A DNA stretch of 64,000 nt, taken from Rhodospirillales bacterium. GTDB lineage: Bacteria; Pseudomonadota; Alphaproteobacteria; Rhodospirillales; Casp-alpha2. The translations under genes were made by a program, and so were the position numbers. The notes beneath the pieces were generated by a model, which did not search any database, was not told where the DNA came from, and worked only from the letters and a program-made list of their open reading frames with translations. Positions within the stretch are counted from its first letter, which is position 1. The number at the start of each line of letters is the position of its first letter. Positions 9,946 through 18,647 of the stretch are shown piece by piece. The stretch is taken from contig JAGLED010000029.1 of NCBI GenBank assembly GCA_023145215.1, forward strand, positions 1 through 64,000, read 5' to 3'.

Positions 9946-10968
9946 TTAGGCTGGGTTTAGGGGCACCCGGCCACAGGCCTTAAAAAGGGCGCAGTCTGAG
10001 AACTGACAACGGGCCGTATCGTCGATATTGCGGCCGTTGCAGACGGCGAGGGCGGCTTCAGCGCAGTAACGCCAGATGGCGTGCTGAACCAGCCGAGGGT
10101 AGTAGGCAGGGTTGGAGCGGTTGAATTGCCGGGCATCAATTTGCCGTGCGAGATCGTCGATAATCGCTTCGCAGCCGTTTGGGCCATAACAAGCCGGGCC
10201 GAAGGCATGGGGCGCGTCATAGACGTAGAGAATGCCGGTACGGTGCAGGAAGTTGTGCACCAGGCTGTCGACGGCAATCATCGACTGACCGACGGCCTGC
10301 CAGTTTGGCCGTTGCTGCCCACAGCCAATGAGGAGATCAGCAAAGGTCATATGAATGAGTTTTCTCGATATGCCAAAGACGGCCATCAGCTCATCGACCA
10401 GGGCGAGCCGCATGAGTTCGAGCCGGTCTGGGTGGCCAGGCCGGTCGTTGGATTTCAGGGTGCGGTCGATAAAGCCAACCAAGTCGCCGTCGCAGACGTC
10501 ATTCAAAAACAGATAGAGCGAGAAGGCGGCTTGGTTGAGTTGGCCCTTACGCAACGGCAATTGCGGCACAGGACAGCTGGCGAGAAGGTCTGGGCAGTTG
10601 CAGGTCACCGCTGACTTCGAATAACCGCAGCTTGTAAACTGATCAAACCCAGCCAGCTTGTCGCAGAGGTTCGGACTGTCAGCGAGGAGCTCAGTAATAT
10701 GGCCATATTCGGCATTGCCGTGCTCGGCGACGTAGGTATTCGCCACATAATCTGAAACGCCCTGTAGACTGAAGAAGTCCATCAGCAAATCGAACAGTGC
10801 GGGTGTGTCGCGGCTTTGAATGGCCCTGCTGAGGCCTGAATTCTTGCATGATCGCACTAGAGAGCGGGTAAAGGATTTATGGCCTGCCAACAGGCAGATC
10901 TGGGTCACAAGGCCTAGTGGGTCGATTCTACGGCCTGAGACGGGCTTTAAAGCCGATGGCGGGCTCAT
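9946..10968 (-). CDS. cysteine-rich protein with HhH-GPD glycosylase-like features
   Basis: This 340-residue protein is not a family I can name. Residues 198-206 (FGISRKLIH) and 231-246 (IAVDSLVHNFLHRTGI) resemble the helix-hairpin-helix lysine loop and the catalytic-Asp strand of endonuclease III/MutY. K203 and D234 would sit in the catalytic positions, though the spacing is larger than usual. A C-terminal set C310-x10-C321-x4-C326-x5-C332 recalls the [4Fe-4S] loop of those enzymes, and a second set (C114, C123, C125, C132) lies upstream. Its ATG overlaps the stop of the small tyrosine recombinase gene (ATGA), so the pair is translationally coupled. Glycosylase or lyase activity is inference. 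Confidence 0.7.
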   Translation of the reverse strand: MSPPSALKPVSGRRIDPLGLVTQICLLAGHKSFTRSLVRSCKNSGLSRAIQSRDTPALFDLLMDFFSLQGVSDYVANTYVAEHGNAEYGHITELLADSPNLCDKLAGFDQFTSCGYSKSAVTCNCPDLLASCPVPQLPLRKGQLNQAAFSLYLFLNDVCDGDLVGFIDRTLKSNDRPGHPDRLELMRLALVDELMAVFGISRKLIHMTFADLLIGCGQQRPNWQAVGQSMIAVDSLVHNFLHRTGILYVYDAPHAFGPACYGPNGCEAIIDDLARQIDARQFNRSNPAYYPRLVQHAIWRYCAEAALAVCNGRNIDDTARCQFSDCALFKACGRVPLNPA

Positions 10969-11543
10969 AGTAGGTTCACCAAGCGGCGTTTGGCGGTGGT
11001 GTCGCCTTCGATATAGCGCTGGGTCATGTCGATGGACCGATGGCCCGCGAGTTGCTGTACATCACGCAAGCTACCGCCTGATTTGTGAACAAGGCGGGCA
11101 GCTGCCGTAATGAAGCTGCGACGGCCTGAGTGCGACGAGCAGCCCTCGAAGCGAAGCTCAGTGAATAATGCGCTAAACCAATTAACGACGCTTCTGGGCC
11201 GCATTTGGCCGCCACGCTCTGATCTGACCACAGTGCCAGTTAGGTCGTCAGTGACCGCTTTTAGGCCACTGAGGGCCTTCCTGAGGCTACTGTGCATGGG
11301 TATAGATCGGCCGCTGCCTTTCTTGGCCGCGCAATCACGAAGCTCAATCACGGTACTGATATGGCCGCGGCTGTCTAAGACCATGGGCCAGGTCAGGTTG
11401 GCGATTTCACCGGCGCGAAGGCCAGCCTTGGCTGATAGAAGTATGATAACCGTGTTGCGTGCTGCATATCGGTTATGTTTGACGTGCCTGAGCATGGCCA
11501 ATAACTGGCCACGGCTCAGCAATTTTGCTTGCTTGCCTGCCAT
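10965..11543 (-). CDS. tyrosine recombinase, catalytic domain only
   Basis: This 192-residue protein is a lone catalytic domain of the phage-integrase family. All active-site residues are visible: R43 (AGLRAGE), K74/K75 in the beta-hairpin, H138-x-x-R141 (HSGRR), H168 (AGHRS) and the nucleophile Y177 (QRYIEG). It lacks the ~100-residue SAM-like core-binding domain and any arm-binding domain, so it is short for a Xer-like enzyme and could bind DNA only through a partner. The downstream Cys-rich gene overlaps its stop by ATGA, making that protein the natural candidate. It is separate from the island integrase at 35732-36922 and may act on another site or be a remnant. Confidence 0.85.
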   Translation of the reverse strand: MAGKQAKLLSRGQLLAMLRHVKHNRYAARNTVIILLSAKAGLRAGEIANLTWPMVLDSRGHISTVIELRDCAAKKGSGRSIPMHSSLRKALSGLKAVTDDLTGTVVRSERGGQMRPRSVVNWFSALFTELRFEGCSSHSGRRSFITAAARLVHKSGGSLRDVQQLAGHRSIDMTQRYIEGDTTAKRRLVNLL

Positions 11544-11691
11544 AGATCACCTGTTTTTGGAGATTATTTTAGTATTGCTATCGTATCACGAGCATGATAT
11601 TATGTCAACAATAACAATGACTTAGGAATATTTCGAGTTTGATTTTTCACGGTTTGGCCCGGGAGCATGAAGTTCGAGAAATGGAGGGAGA

Positions 11692-11895
11692 GTGCTTCAA
11701 CTAGGGATCGATGAGAGCCATGGTCTGGTTTATGAGGGTACAGGCAATTACTGCCATGCTGTGTGGCCAGCGACAATTATTACGCCAGCAAAGTTGATAT
11801 TTTTAAGTGAAGAAGAATCAAGCGCCGAAAAGTCATCTAAGGCGAAATGCCTATTTCGGGAGGATTACTCTGACCCAATTGCAAGAATACGCTGA
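11692..11895 (+). CDS. small hypothetical protein (uncertain)
   Basis: This is a 67-codon frame from GTG at 11692, preceded by GGAGGGAGA. The product has no recognisable domain; it ends in a charged stretch (SEEESSAEKSSKAKCLFRED). It lies upstream of the methyltransferase gene on the same strand, a position sometimes held by controller proteins of restriction systems, but no HTH is visible. It overlaps another small frame (11807-12022), so at most one of the two is likely to be real. Confidence 0.25.
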   Translation: MLQLGIDESHGLVYEGTGNYCHAVWPATIITPAKLIFLSEEESSAEKSSKAKCLFREDYSDPIARIR

Positions 11896-12022
11896 GGCCG
11901 TTTTCCCTTTAAGCAAGGTCAGGCGCCAGCTAGGTTTAAGGCCGGATGGACTTGTGCTGCATATTCTTGATATTTGCAGGTTAGGATTGGCTCCTTGTGA
12001 GGCACAAGATATTGTGCGATAA
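11807..12022 (+). CDS. small hypothetical protein upstream of the methyltransferase (uncertain)
   Basis: This is a 71-codon frame whose second half looks protein-like (LTQLQEYAEAVFPLSKVRRQ, then LHILDICRLGLAPCEAQDIV), with helical periodicity. The start is doubtful; translation may begin further in. It ends 92 bp before the GTG chosen for the methyltransferase. It could be a small regulator of the restriction operon, but that is conjecture. Confidence 0.3.
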   Translation: MKKNQAPKSHLRRNAYFGRITLTQLQEYAEAVFPLSKVRRQLGLRPDGLVLHILDICRLGLAPCEAQDIVR

Positions 12023-12113
12023 ACAAAAATGACCGCCAAATTTAGGTAAATTGGGGATTGGCGTATGCGATTCCGTGCAAGAACATATTAAATTTCAAAT
12101 TCGCGGGGGCGAT

Positions 12114-13220
12114 GTGAGTAGAGAGAAAGCAAAAACTAAAACTCGATCATCTGGTGGGAACGTCAGGAAGCAAACGAGAAAGAATTTGGATGCCTCGTCT
12201 ACGTCTATCACTACTGTTGAAACAGATTCGCCAAAGTCTTCTGACAAACGACGACACTCCTCCCCTTCCTTCACCGGCTTTACTTCTTCGACAGGACATT
12301 TTGCAGGTCTCATGCATGGTGATTCTGCTGCCATGTTAAAGAGTCTGCCAGACGAGGTCTTCAATGTTGCGGTTACGTCACCACCATATTTTTGGGTGCG
12401 AGATTACGGGTTTGAGGGCCAGCTAGGACATGAAGCCTCTGTCGAAGCATATGTTGAAGCTCTTATGGGCGTTTTCGATGAAGTGAAACGGACCCTCCAT
12501 CCCGAAGGGGTATTCTTCCTCAATATCGGCGATACCTACTACTCTGGCAACGGCCAGCCTCATGGCAGTGACCCAAAGTGTTCATCCCGAAATTTTCTAC
12601 GCAAGAAAGTGCGTCCGGTTGATGTAAGCGGATGGGACATACCCAAAAAGAGCATGATCGGTATACCTTGGAAAGTCGCTTTTGAAATGCAGGAGCGCGG
12701 ATGGACGCTGCGTAGCTCGATTATTTGGAACCGCTGCAATGCCTTTGTTGAACCTACAGCGCGAGATCGGCCGTATCGTCAGTATGAGTTCGTGTTTATG
12801 TTCTCAAAAAACCGTTTCTACAGTTTTGATCGCTCTAAGCTTGTGGAAGAAGATGTGTGGAATATTCCAATTGAACGTAATAGACGTGCTAAGCACAACG
12901 CGGCCTTTCCATCAGAATTAGTGCGGCGCTGTATCGAAGTTGGCAGCCCTCCAAATGGACACGTTCTTGATCCGTTTGTCGGTAGCGGTACAACCGTTCT
13001 AACTTCTATCGCGAACCACCGAAATGTCGTCGGAATAGATATGGGAGACGACTACATCGACTATGTGCAAGGAGTTATTGAGGGAGAAGGCTATTTTCCA
13101 TCGCAATGGAGTACGGTCGAAGAAGGGCTGAAGACCCCCTCTGCGCTATGGGACGAATGGGGCGGAAACCGACAAAACTTCCGTAAGCCTGGTGCCGCAA
13201 GGAAGGTGAAAAAAGAATAA
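12114..13220 (+). CDS. site-specific DNA methyltransferase (beta class, N6-adenine or N4-cytosine)
   Basis: This enzyme transfers methyl groups from SAM to an exocyclic amino group in DNA. The 368-residue protein has the permuted beta-class order. Catalytic motif IV is TSPPYFWVRDYG (from about residue 87), followed by GQLGHEASVEAYVEALMGVF and FFLNIGDTYY. The SAM-binding motif I LDPFVGSGTT comes near the C-terminus (about 285) with VVGIDMG. TSPPY is compatible with m4C or m6A. The GTG at 12114 (GGGGGC upstream) is preferred over an in-frame TTG at 12051. A Ser/Thr/Lys-rich N-terminal tail precedes the domain. The stop lies three bases before the McrB-like gene, so this is very probably the protecting methylase of that system. 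Confidence 0.9.
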   Translation: MSREKAKTKTRSSGGNVRKQTRKNLDASSTSITTVETDSPKSSDKRRHSSPSFTGFTSSTGHFAGLMHGDSAAMLKSLPDEVFNVAVTSPPYFWVRDYGFEGQLGHEASVEAYVEALMGVFDEVKRTLHPEGVFFLNIGDTYYSGNGQPHGSDPKCSSRNFLRKKVRPVDVSGWDIPKKSMIGIPWKVAFEMQERGWTLRSSIIWNRCNAFVEPTARDRPYRQYEFVFMFSKNRFYSFDRSKLVEEDVWNIPIERNRRAKHNAAFPSELVRRCIEVGSPPNGHVLDPFVGSGTTVLTSIANHRNVVGIDMGDDYIDYVQGVIEGEGYFPSQWSTVEEGLKTPSALWDEWGGNRQNFRKPGAARKVKKE

Positions 13221-13223
13221 ACC

Positions 13224-14822
13224 GTGCAGTATTTCGATATTCCAACTATTAAGAATTCGATTGAAGCATTGCAGGAAGTCAGTGCTAACTGGTTGATTCC
13301 GGCCTTTGTTTTTGCTGCCAACGATGTTGGAACAGACGAATTTGTAGACATGTCCAAGAATCTTGGAACAGATCAGTTTCTTGACCGCTATTTCAACGCC
13401 AGCCTAGTAGGTATCGAACCGTTCAAAACAGGTAATAACCTTCTTCGACCGCGTCTGAAGGGCATTCGATGGGATCGTGGTGATTTTGTAAATGACTACA
13501 TGATCCGACAGGACACAAAGATGTGGGGCAATCTCTTCTCTAGTCGCGGCTACCGCGAAATGAGGATGCAGGGCTATCTGGAGGGTGAGAAGACGACAGC
13601 CCGCCTTACTGATAACTTCGAAGGTGCATTCGAGGGTGAAATACCTGCAACTTTCCAGTTCGAAGACTTCATGGTCTGGCTTTTTGCTTTTAAAGGATTT
13701 CCCGACGAGATCGATAGCTGGCAGGGGCTATATGACCACCTTATTAAAGACGAGTTGGAGCTTCAAGATTTCCAAGACGCATATAAGGGTAGGTTCAAGC
13801 TGACACCTGAGCGGACTTGGCCTGAAACGCTTGACGACCGCCCGTCGAACAAAGAATTTATTCAGGAACTTGCACCACGCCTTGCTGCCTATTTGGCCAC
13901 ACCGCCAGCAATGGAAAAGCACGAGGCTACCCCTTCCAAGAAGGAGTTGATGAGCACCGACGATGCGGTGCTTGCCGTTATTCTCAATGCAATCAGCAAG
14001 AAGACGAGCCACTCATTTTTGCTCGCGGGACCGCCAGGAACCGGGAAAACAAAGTACGCGCATGACATTGCCGACTTTCTCACGACAGGAGATCAGAGTC
14101 GCGTACTTTTTCTCCAGTTCCATCCGGCCTTTGGCTACGACGATTTTGTAGAAGGCTTTCGACCAGTTGAGGCCAAGGACGAGGCAGGAGAAGCCATCGG
14201 TGTCACTTACAAGCTCGATCCACGCCACTTCCTGAACTTTTCTAGGCAAGCGAAAGATGATTCAGACAATCACTATGTTTTAGTTATTGACGAACTCAAC
14301 CGTGGCGATGTGGCCCGTATCTTTGGCGAGCTGCTTACCTATCTTGAACTTGACTACCGCGATAAAGAATTCACGCTTGCAATTTCGGGGGCGAAGACGA
14401 AGTTACCGCGCAATCTGATAGTCCTTGCAACAGCTAACCCGTTCGATCGCTCGGTCACCGATCTCGATGATGCGCTTTTGCGCCGCTTCATCGTTATTAC
14501 ATTGGAGCCGGACAAGGCACTTCTTACAAATTATCTGAAGGACAAGGGCGTAGAAGACCGTGTCCTAAAACGTACGCTGCACTTGTTCGATATTCTGAAT
14601 GAAGCATTCCCCGCGGGATTTGGTCATACCAACTTCTTGCAAGTTCGGACTATCGAGGATCTTGCTGATGCTTGGGAGGGGCGCGTTAAGCTCGGTTTGC
14701 AGAGAACACTTTTCCATGACCGTCAGAAGTTCGATGCAATCAGGGAAGATGTTGACCAATTGCTGAAAGTGGATGAAGAAGCGGAAGTGTCTGGCGATGA
14801 CGACGCAGATTCTGAAGCCTAG
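13224..14822 (+). CDS. McrB-like AAA+ nucleotidase (restriction motor subunit)
   Basis: This 532-residue protein has an N-terminal region of ~230 residues with no obvious family, presumably the DNA-target recognition part, followed by an McrB-type AAA+ domain. Walker A GPPGTGKT is at about 268-275, Walker B VLVIDELNRGD near 350, sensor I LIVLATANPFDRS near 400 and an arginine-finger segment DDALLRRF near 416. The phrase ELNRGDVARIFGELLTYLE is close to the McrB signature, with NRGD in place of NRGN. In characterised McrBC, such subunits form hexamers that hydrolyse GTP and translocate DNA. Here the start is GTG at 13224. It lies between a DNA methylase and an McrC-like nuclease on one transcript. 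Confidence 0.9.
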   Translation: MQYFDIPTIKNSIEALQEVSANWLIPAFVFAANDVGTDEFVDMSKNLGTDQFLDRYFNASLVGIEPFKTGNNLLRPRLKGIRWDRGDFVNDYMIRQDTKMWGNLFSSRGYREMRMQGYLEGEKTTARLTDNFEGAFEGEIPATFQFEDFMVWLFAFKGFPDEIDSWQGLYDHLIKDELELQDFQDAYKGRFKLTPERTWPETLDDRPSNKEFIQELAPRLAAYLATPPAMEKHEATPSKKELMSTDDAVLAVILNAISKKTSHSFLLAGPPGTGKTKYAHDIADFLTTGDQSRVLFLQFHPAFGYDDFVEGFRPVEAKDEAGEAIGVTYKLDPRHFLNFSRQAKDDSDNHYVLVIDELNRGDVARIFGELLTYLELDYRDKEFTLAISGAKTKLPRNLIVLATANPFDRSVTDLDDALLRRFIVITLEPDKALLTNYLKDKGVEDRVLKRTLHLFDILNEAFPAGFGHTNFLQVRTIEDLADAWEGRVKLGLQRTLFHDRQKFDAIREDVDQLLKVDEEAEVSGDDDADSEA

Positions 14823-14836
14823 ATTAGGCGCCGCCA

Positions 14837-16114
14837 ATGCCACTTTCTGAAGTGCGTATCGTTGAAGTTGAAGAGCGTGGACAACGCTATTTCCCGCGTA
14901 GTGACTTGATTGACCATCGAGGGCATTCCCTGATCCTTCCCGAAACGCGCGAGTTGAAAGCGCTAGAATTCAAGGACGTTGCAGATGGTGTTAATCTTCT
15001 GGCGCTTGGATTGATCGGCTATTTACCTCTGACGAACTCAATTACGCTAAATATCGTTCCAAAGTTCCCGATCCAGAATCTATGGACGATGCTTGAAGTA
15101 GGAGGTGAGACTTACGACCGAATTCTGCCGACGATACGGCGCTACCTTGCGACCGAAAAGCCTGCTCCTATCCAACTCCTAGCACGCAGTTTTTGCCACT
15201 ATTTGCGTGAAGCCCTTTCGGCAGGCTTCGAGCGCAGCTACAATCGGAGGGTAGTAACCGGTTTCTATAAACCACGTGTCGCGTTCGGGCCGACGATTAA
15301 CCGTTATCTGTCGCGAGGAAACCCGGTTGATACCGTTTCCAATGTATTCGAATTTGGTCTCGATAGCTCCGTTAATCAAATCGTTAAGGCGGCGTGCTTG
15401 CGCTTTGCCAAGATCATCCCACACAGCGACGAGTGGGAAGACGAGCGTCGCCTGATCCAAATCGCGCTAGATACGCTGCTACGGGTTAACGAACGTGAGC
15501 CCAGCGGCCAAGATTTCTTCCTTGATGAAACTGTTTCGCTCAGATTGCAACGCAACTATGAGGGACTTCTTCGCGTCTATCAGCTCTTGTTGACAGGCGG
15601 CGGCATTGCCTTCACTTTCGAACCTGGTGGTAAGGAACTTCCATCATTCCTGTTCAATCTCGAGGACATATTCGAACGCTTCATTCGCCAGACTTTCGTA
15701 AAGGCGTTCCGCGAACAGCAGATTACTGTGCTAGACGGAAATAGACACCAAGGGAATCTCTTCGAGGATAGCAAGGTCTATCCTACGAAGTCTGATCTCA
15801 TTTTTCGACACGGCAAGAAGAGTGTCATTGGACTTGGCGAAGTCAAATACAAGCCTAGGATCAAGGAAACAGATAGGTACCAAATTATTAGCCATGTCAC
15901 GGCCGCTAAATCGCCACTCGGAATTCTATTTTCTCCCACTAATGAAGGTGAGAGCCAGCGATTGGACCGAATTGGACGTCTTGCTACAGGCGCAGAGTTC
16001 TATCACTACCGTGTCAACATCAGAGGTGACATAAAGGACGCGCAGGAGCAGATGGTAAAGGATATCTCGACAATCCTGCTTGCATTTACTGAGGTAGAAC
16101 CCGTTGTCGCGTAG
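14837..16114 (+). CDS. McrC-like restriction endonuclease subunit
   Basis: This 425-residue McrC-family protein has an N-terminal beta-rich region that in McrC contacts and stimulates the McrB hexamer, and a C-terminal PD-(D/E)xK nuclease. The nuclease motif is visible as D318 in TKSDLIF and E335-V-K337 in GLGEVKYKP, so the active site looks complete. It starts 14 bp after the McrB-like gene. Typical McrBC is modification-dependent and has no partner methylase. The methylase in this operon points instead to a LlaJI/BsuMI-like arrangement, where McrB/C-like subunits cut unmodified DNA. That inference depends on gene order only. Confidence 0.9.
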   Translation: MPLSEVRIVEVEERGQRYFPRSDLIDHRGHSLILPETRELKALEFKDVADGVNLLALGLIGYLPLTNSITLNIVPKFPIQNLWTMLEVGGETYDRILPTIRRYLATEKPAPIQLLARSFCHYLREALSAGFERSYNRRVVTGFYKPRVAFGPTINRYLSRGNPVDTVSNVFEFGLDSSVNQIVKAACLRFAKIIPHSDEWEDERRLIQIALDTLLRVNEREPSGQDFFLDETVSLRLQRNYEGLLRVYQLLLTGGGIAFTFEPGGKELPSFLFNLEDIFERFIRQTFVKAFREQQITVLDGNRHQGNLFEDSKVYPTKSDLIFRHGKKSVIGLGEVKYKPRIKETDRYQIISHVTAAKSPLGILFSPTNEGESQRLDRIGRLATGAEFYHYRVNIRGDIKDAQEQMVKDISTILLAFTEVEPVVA

Positions 16115-16195
16115 TGTCCTTCTAAACTTATGGATGATGAACTCTACCTATTCCTGAAGGGGAAAATGGGGGTCAGGTCAGCATTCATGTCATTT

Positions 16196-16214
16196 GGCGA
16201 ATAATGTACTAAGT
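16196..16214 (+). repeat. module-junction repeat, copy 1
   Basis: GGCGAATAATGTACTAAGT matches 18 of 19 bases with 25185-25203. Its core is shared with 32781-32793 and, inverted, with 9246-9256. All copies lie between functional modules of the island. Confidence 0.6.
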
Positions 16215-16286
16215 TGCGGTTGGTGATCTGAGTATTTCAAAGCGAACTGCGCCGGTGTTGCTTCGCTTGACGTAATTCGACCAAGG

Positions 16287-16496
16287 CTAGGTTGGTCGAG
16301 CGGTTTGACGTCGCAAGTCAATTGGCCCAAACGCCAAGAAGTTCTCAGCCCAGTGCGCAAGCACTACCGGCCAAAGTCGACGGAGTTGGAAGTAGACGCC
16401 ATCGATTCCGTTGAGGGCAATGAAGCCAAAGTCATTGAGAAAAAACGGTATGGCGAGAAGCACAAAACCCATGGCTCGACGATGCTGCGCGGTCAT
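16287..16496 (-). pseudogene. possible membrane-protein remnant
   Basis: This is a 69-codon frame with a hydrophobic stretch (GFVLLAIPFFLNDFGFIAL) that has the look of a transmembrane protein fragment, cut off by an early stop. It sits at a module junction next to the junction motif. It is probably debris; a chance frame cannot be excluded. Confidence 0.25.
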
Positions 16497-16731
16497 TGTG
16501 TCGTCGTCCTCGGGCCGAAAATAGGTCAGCTCACCTACCAGCTCACACCGACAGGCCTGGTAATGTCGACAGATTTACCCTTCCACCAAATTGTGTTTTC
16601 TTATAGGTAGTATTTTGATAATTTTATTCTATCAAATGAGGTTTAAAGCAACGCTTAACGGTAAAATTGGCGATAAATGCCTGTTTCAGGTACCATTATG
16701 GGCTGATTTATAGTTGAACTGAGGTGGGTTG

Positions 16732-17364
16732 GTGGCTCGAAGTTGGTGTGTCGGTCTCGTAATGTTACTTGCCGTTGGAACGAGTATTTCAGCGGCAGCA
16801 CAAACCGTTTCTGATGCCGGTAATGGGCAGTCGGCGCCTGGCGCCGTCGATTGCACCGACGTATCAGTAAATTATCAAGAAGACCCAAACCTCACCAAAG
16901 CTGAACAAATTGCGCTGATGGATGCGGCATTGATGAGCTCCTTAAGCAAGTTCGATGTCTGCCAATCTGAAAACGGCGAGTCGCAGGGCCAAGGTTCGGC
17001 TGGCGGCGGTGGTGGGTCGTCGGGCAGCGCATCAGGTGGCGGCGCTTCCGTTGCGTCGTCGGATATGAGCGGTGCCGATTCGACACCGAGCGATCAACAA
17101 CCTGGCCAGTCGTCTTCTTCATGGGAGCCTGTTGCCAGCACAGACAATGGCAGCCCTCAAGAAGAAGGCTCGGGCCAAGGTGCTGATGTTCAATCGGCAA
17201 GTGTATCGAATGGGAAAGTGCCGGATGACATACCGCCCGGTGATAACGACAGCATTTTAGAAGCGCAAATTCGGCAGGCCGCAATGAATGAGAAGGACCC
17301 TGCTGTGGCTGAAAAGCTGTGGGACGAGTATCGAAAATATAAAGGTCTGCCGAAGAAAAACTGA
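16732..17364 (+). CDS. secreted Ser/Gly-rich protein, first gene of the motor-vWA operon
   Basis: I do not recognise this 210-residue protein. GTG at 16732 is chosen because GAGGTG lies six bases upstream. A signal peptide covers residues 1-24 (hydrophobic core VGLVMLLAVG, cleavage near SAAAQ). A short region with two cysteines (CTDVSVNYQEDPN and FDVCQSE) follows, then a long disordered linker rich in Gly, Ser and Gln (residues about 80-165), and a helical C-terminus (AAMNEKDPAVAEKLWDEYRK). The layout, an anchor plus a flexible spacer, suits a periplasmic or surface extension. It precedes the lipoprotein gene by 26 bp on the same strand. Confidence 0.7.
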   Translation: MARSWCVGLVMLLAVGTSISAAAQTVSDAGNGQSAPGAVDCTDVSVNYQEDPNLTKAEQIALMDAALMSSLSKFDVCQSENGESQGQGSAGGGGGSSGSASGGGASVASSDMSGADSTPSDQQPGQSSSSWEPVASTDNGSPQEEGSGQGADVQSASVSNGKVPDDIPPGDNDSILEAQIRQAAMNEKDPAVAEKLWDEYRKYKGLPKKN

Positions 17365-17390
17365 CAGGCCAGGACAGAGAGGCGAGGACA

Positions 17391-18632
17391 ATGTTGAAGC
17401 GAGTCAGCAGCTATGTGTTCTGTTTTGCATTCCTATTATCTGGGTGCCAGACAACCGGTAGCACGGGGAACCTGACAGCCGAGTCAATTATCGGGCCGCA
17501 GCTTTCCTCGATCTTTGACCCAAAGAGAGCCGCCCACATCGACTTAGAAAAGCCCAAGCTGGATGTGATTATCCCGATATTCGACCCCGGTCTTTCCAAG
17601 GAAGCGCAGGACTACAAAGAAGAGGGTGTTTGGCCGGAGTTGCGCCGGGCTGAAGCAAATAGGTTCGCATTCAAGCTCAAACAAGCGATGGACGAGACGG
17701 GCGCCTTTGGTGCGGTTCGCGTAACGCCTGACGCAAATGCCACTGGCGATTTGTACGTCATTGGCAAAATCGATGAGTCGAATGGCGAAGACGTTGAAAT
17801 TACCATCGACGTCTTCGACATCTCCGGCAAACATTGGTTTACGCGAAGCTTCGACCACGAAGTTGAGGTTGGCTTTCACAAGAACGTTCGCAATGACGGT
17901 CAGGACCCTTACGAGCCTGTCTTCGAGAAAGCGGCAAATCGCATAGCGATTGAGCTTGAGGATTACAACGAAGCTCAATTGAATGACATCAAACGGGTGA
18001 CAGACTTACGATTTGGCGCGCATTTGTCAGAAGAGGCATTCTCCGACTACATGACCATTGATCGTGGCAAAGTCATCCTCGCCGCTTACCCAAGCGACGA
18101 TGACCCGATGCTCCGACGCACTCAGGCGATCCGTGTTCGCGATCAGTTGTTCGTCGATTCATTGCAGGAGCAATATCAAGGGTTCAGTGACAAGATGGAT
18201 CCGAGTTACTTGATATGGCAAGAGCAGAGCTTGTTGGAAATTGAGGCGAAGCGCGAAGCTGATCGTAAAGCGGCTGCACAAGCAGTCGCTGGTATTGCGT
18301 TAATTACTCTTGGCGTGCTCGCTGCAGCGTCGGGTTCCAGATCCAACAATTACAACAAACAGTCCTTAGGCGTGACAGCAGGCGCGGCGGCTGCGGTCGG
18401 TGGCGGTATGCTGATTGCTCAAAGTTTTGAAACCAGTGAGCAGTCAAAAGTTCATCGCGATGCGCTAAACGAGCTTGGTGAGTCGATCGACGTCGACCTT
18501 GGGCCGCGTGTTGTATCTTTCGAGGAACGGACAGTTGAGCTGACAGGAGATGCAAAAGAACAGTTTCAACAATGGCGCCAATTCCTGAAAAAGATATACG
18601 CACAAGAGAGGACGCCAGAGAAACAGCTGTAA
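17391..18632 (+). CDS. lipoprotein of the motor-vWA operon
   Basis: This is a 413-residue predicted lipoprotein: the signal peptide ends in the lipobox LLSGC with the lipidated Cys at 19. The residue after it is Gln, which does not match the Asp retention signal, so outer-membrane sorting is likely. Residues 60-210 form a mixed alpha/beta domain (KLDVIIPIFDPGLSKEAQ, DLYVIGKIDES, ITIDVFDISGKHWF) that reads like a CsgG/TolB-like or LPS-assembly-type fold, though this is not certain. A charged helix (EQSLLEIEAKREADRKAAAQ) then precedes a glycine/alanine-rich hydrophobic segment (AGIALITLGVLAAASG and TAGAAAAVGGGMLIAQ). That could be a second membrane-inserting hairpin. Function unknown. Confidence 0.75.
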   Translation: MLKRVSSYVFCFAFLLSGCQTTGSTGNLTAESIIGPQLSSIFDPKRAAHIDLEKPKLDVIIPIFDPGLSKEAQDYKEEGVWPELRRAEANRFAFKLKQAMDETGAFGAVRVTPDANATGDLYVIGKIDESNGEDVEITIDVFDISGKHWFTRSFDHEVEVGFHKNVRNDGQDPYEPVFEKAANRIAIELEDYNEAQLNDIKRVTDLRFGAHLSEEAFSDYMTIDRGKVILAAYPSDDDPMLRRTQAIRVRDQLFVDSLQEQYQGFSDKMDPSYLIWQEQSLLEIEAKREADRKAAAQAVAGIALITLGVLAAASGSRSNNYNKQSLGVTAGAAAAVGGGMLIAQSFETSEQSKVHRDALNELGESIDVDLGPRVVSFEERTVELTGDAKEQFQQWRQFLKKIYAQERTPEKQL

Positions 18633-18647
18633 GCCTCAGGCCGATCG

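Larger units (their letters stand above)
16115..16731. other. module junction without a clear gene
   Basis: This stretch separates the restriction operon from the motor-vWA operon. It contains the junction motif at 16196-16214, a degraded-looking minus-strand frame (16287-16496) and an AT-rich inverted repeat TTTGATA/TATCAAA (16614-16620 and 16630-16636) that may be part of the promoter region of the next operon. No RNA gene is seen. Confidence 0.55.

Noticed and set aside
16305-16610. 101-codon plus-strand frame between the restriction and motor operons
   Set aside because: It overlaps the more protein-like minus-strand remnant, has no ribosome site and looks like random sequence.
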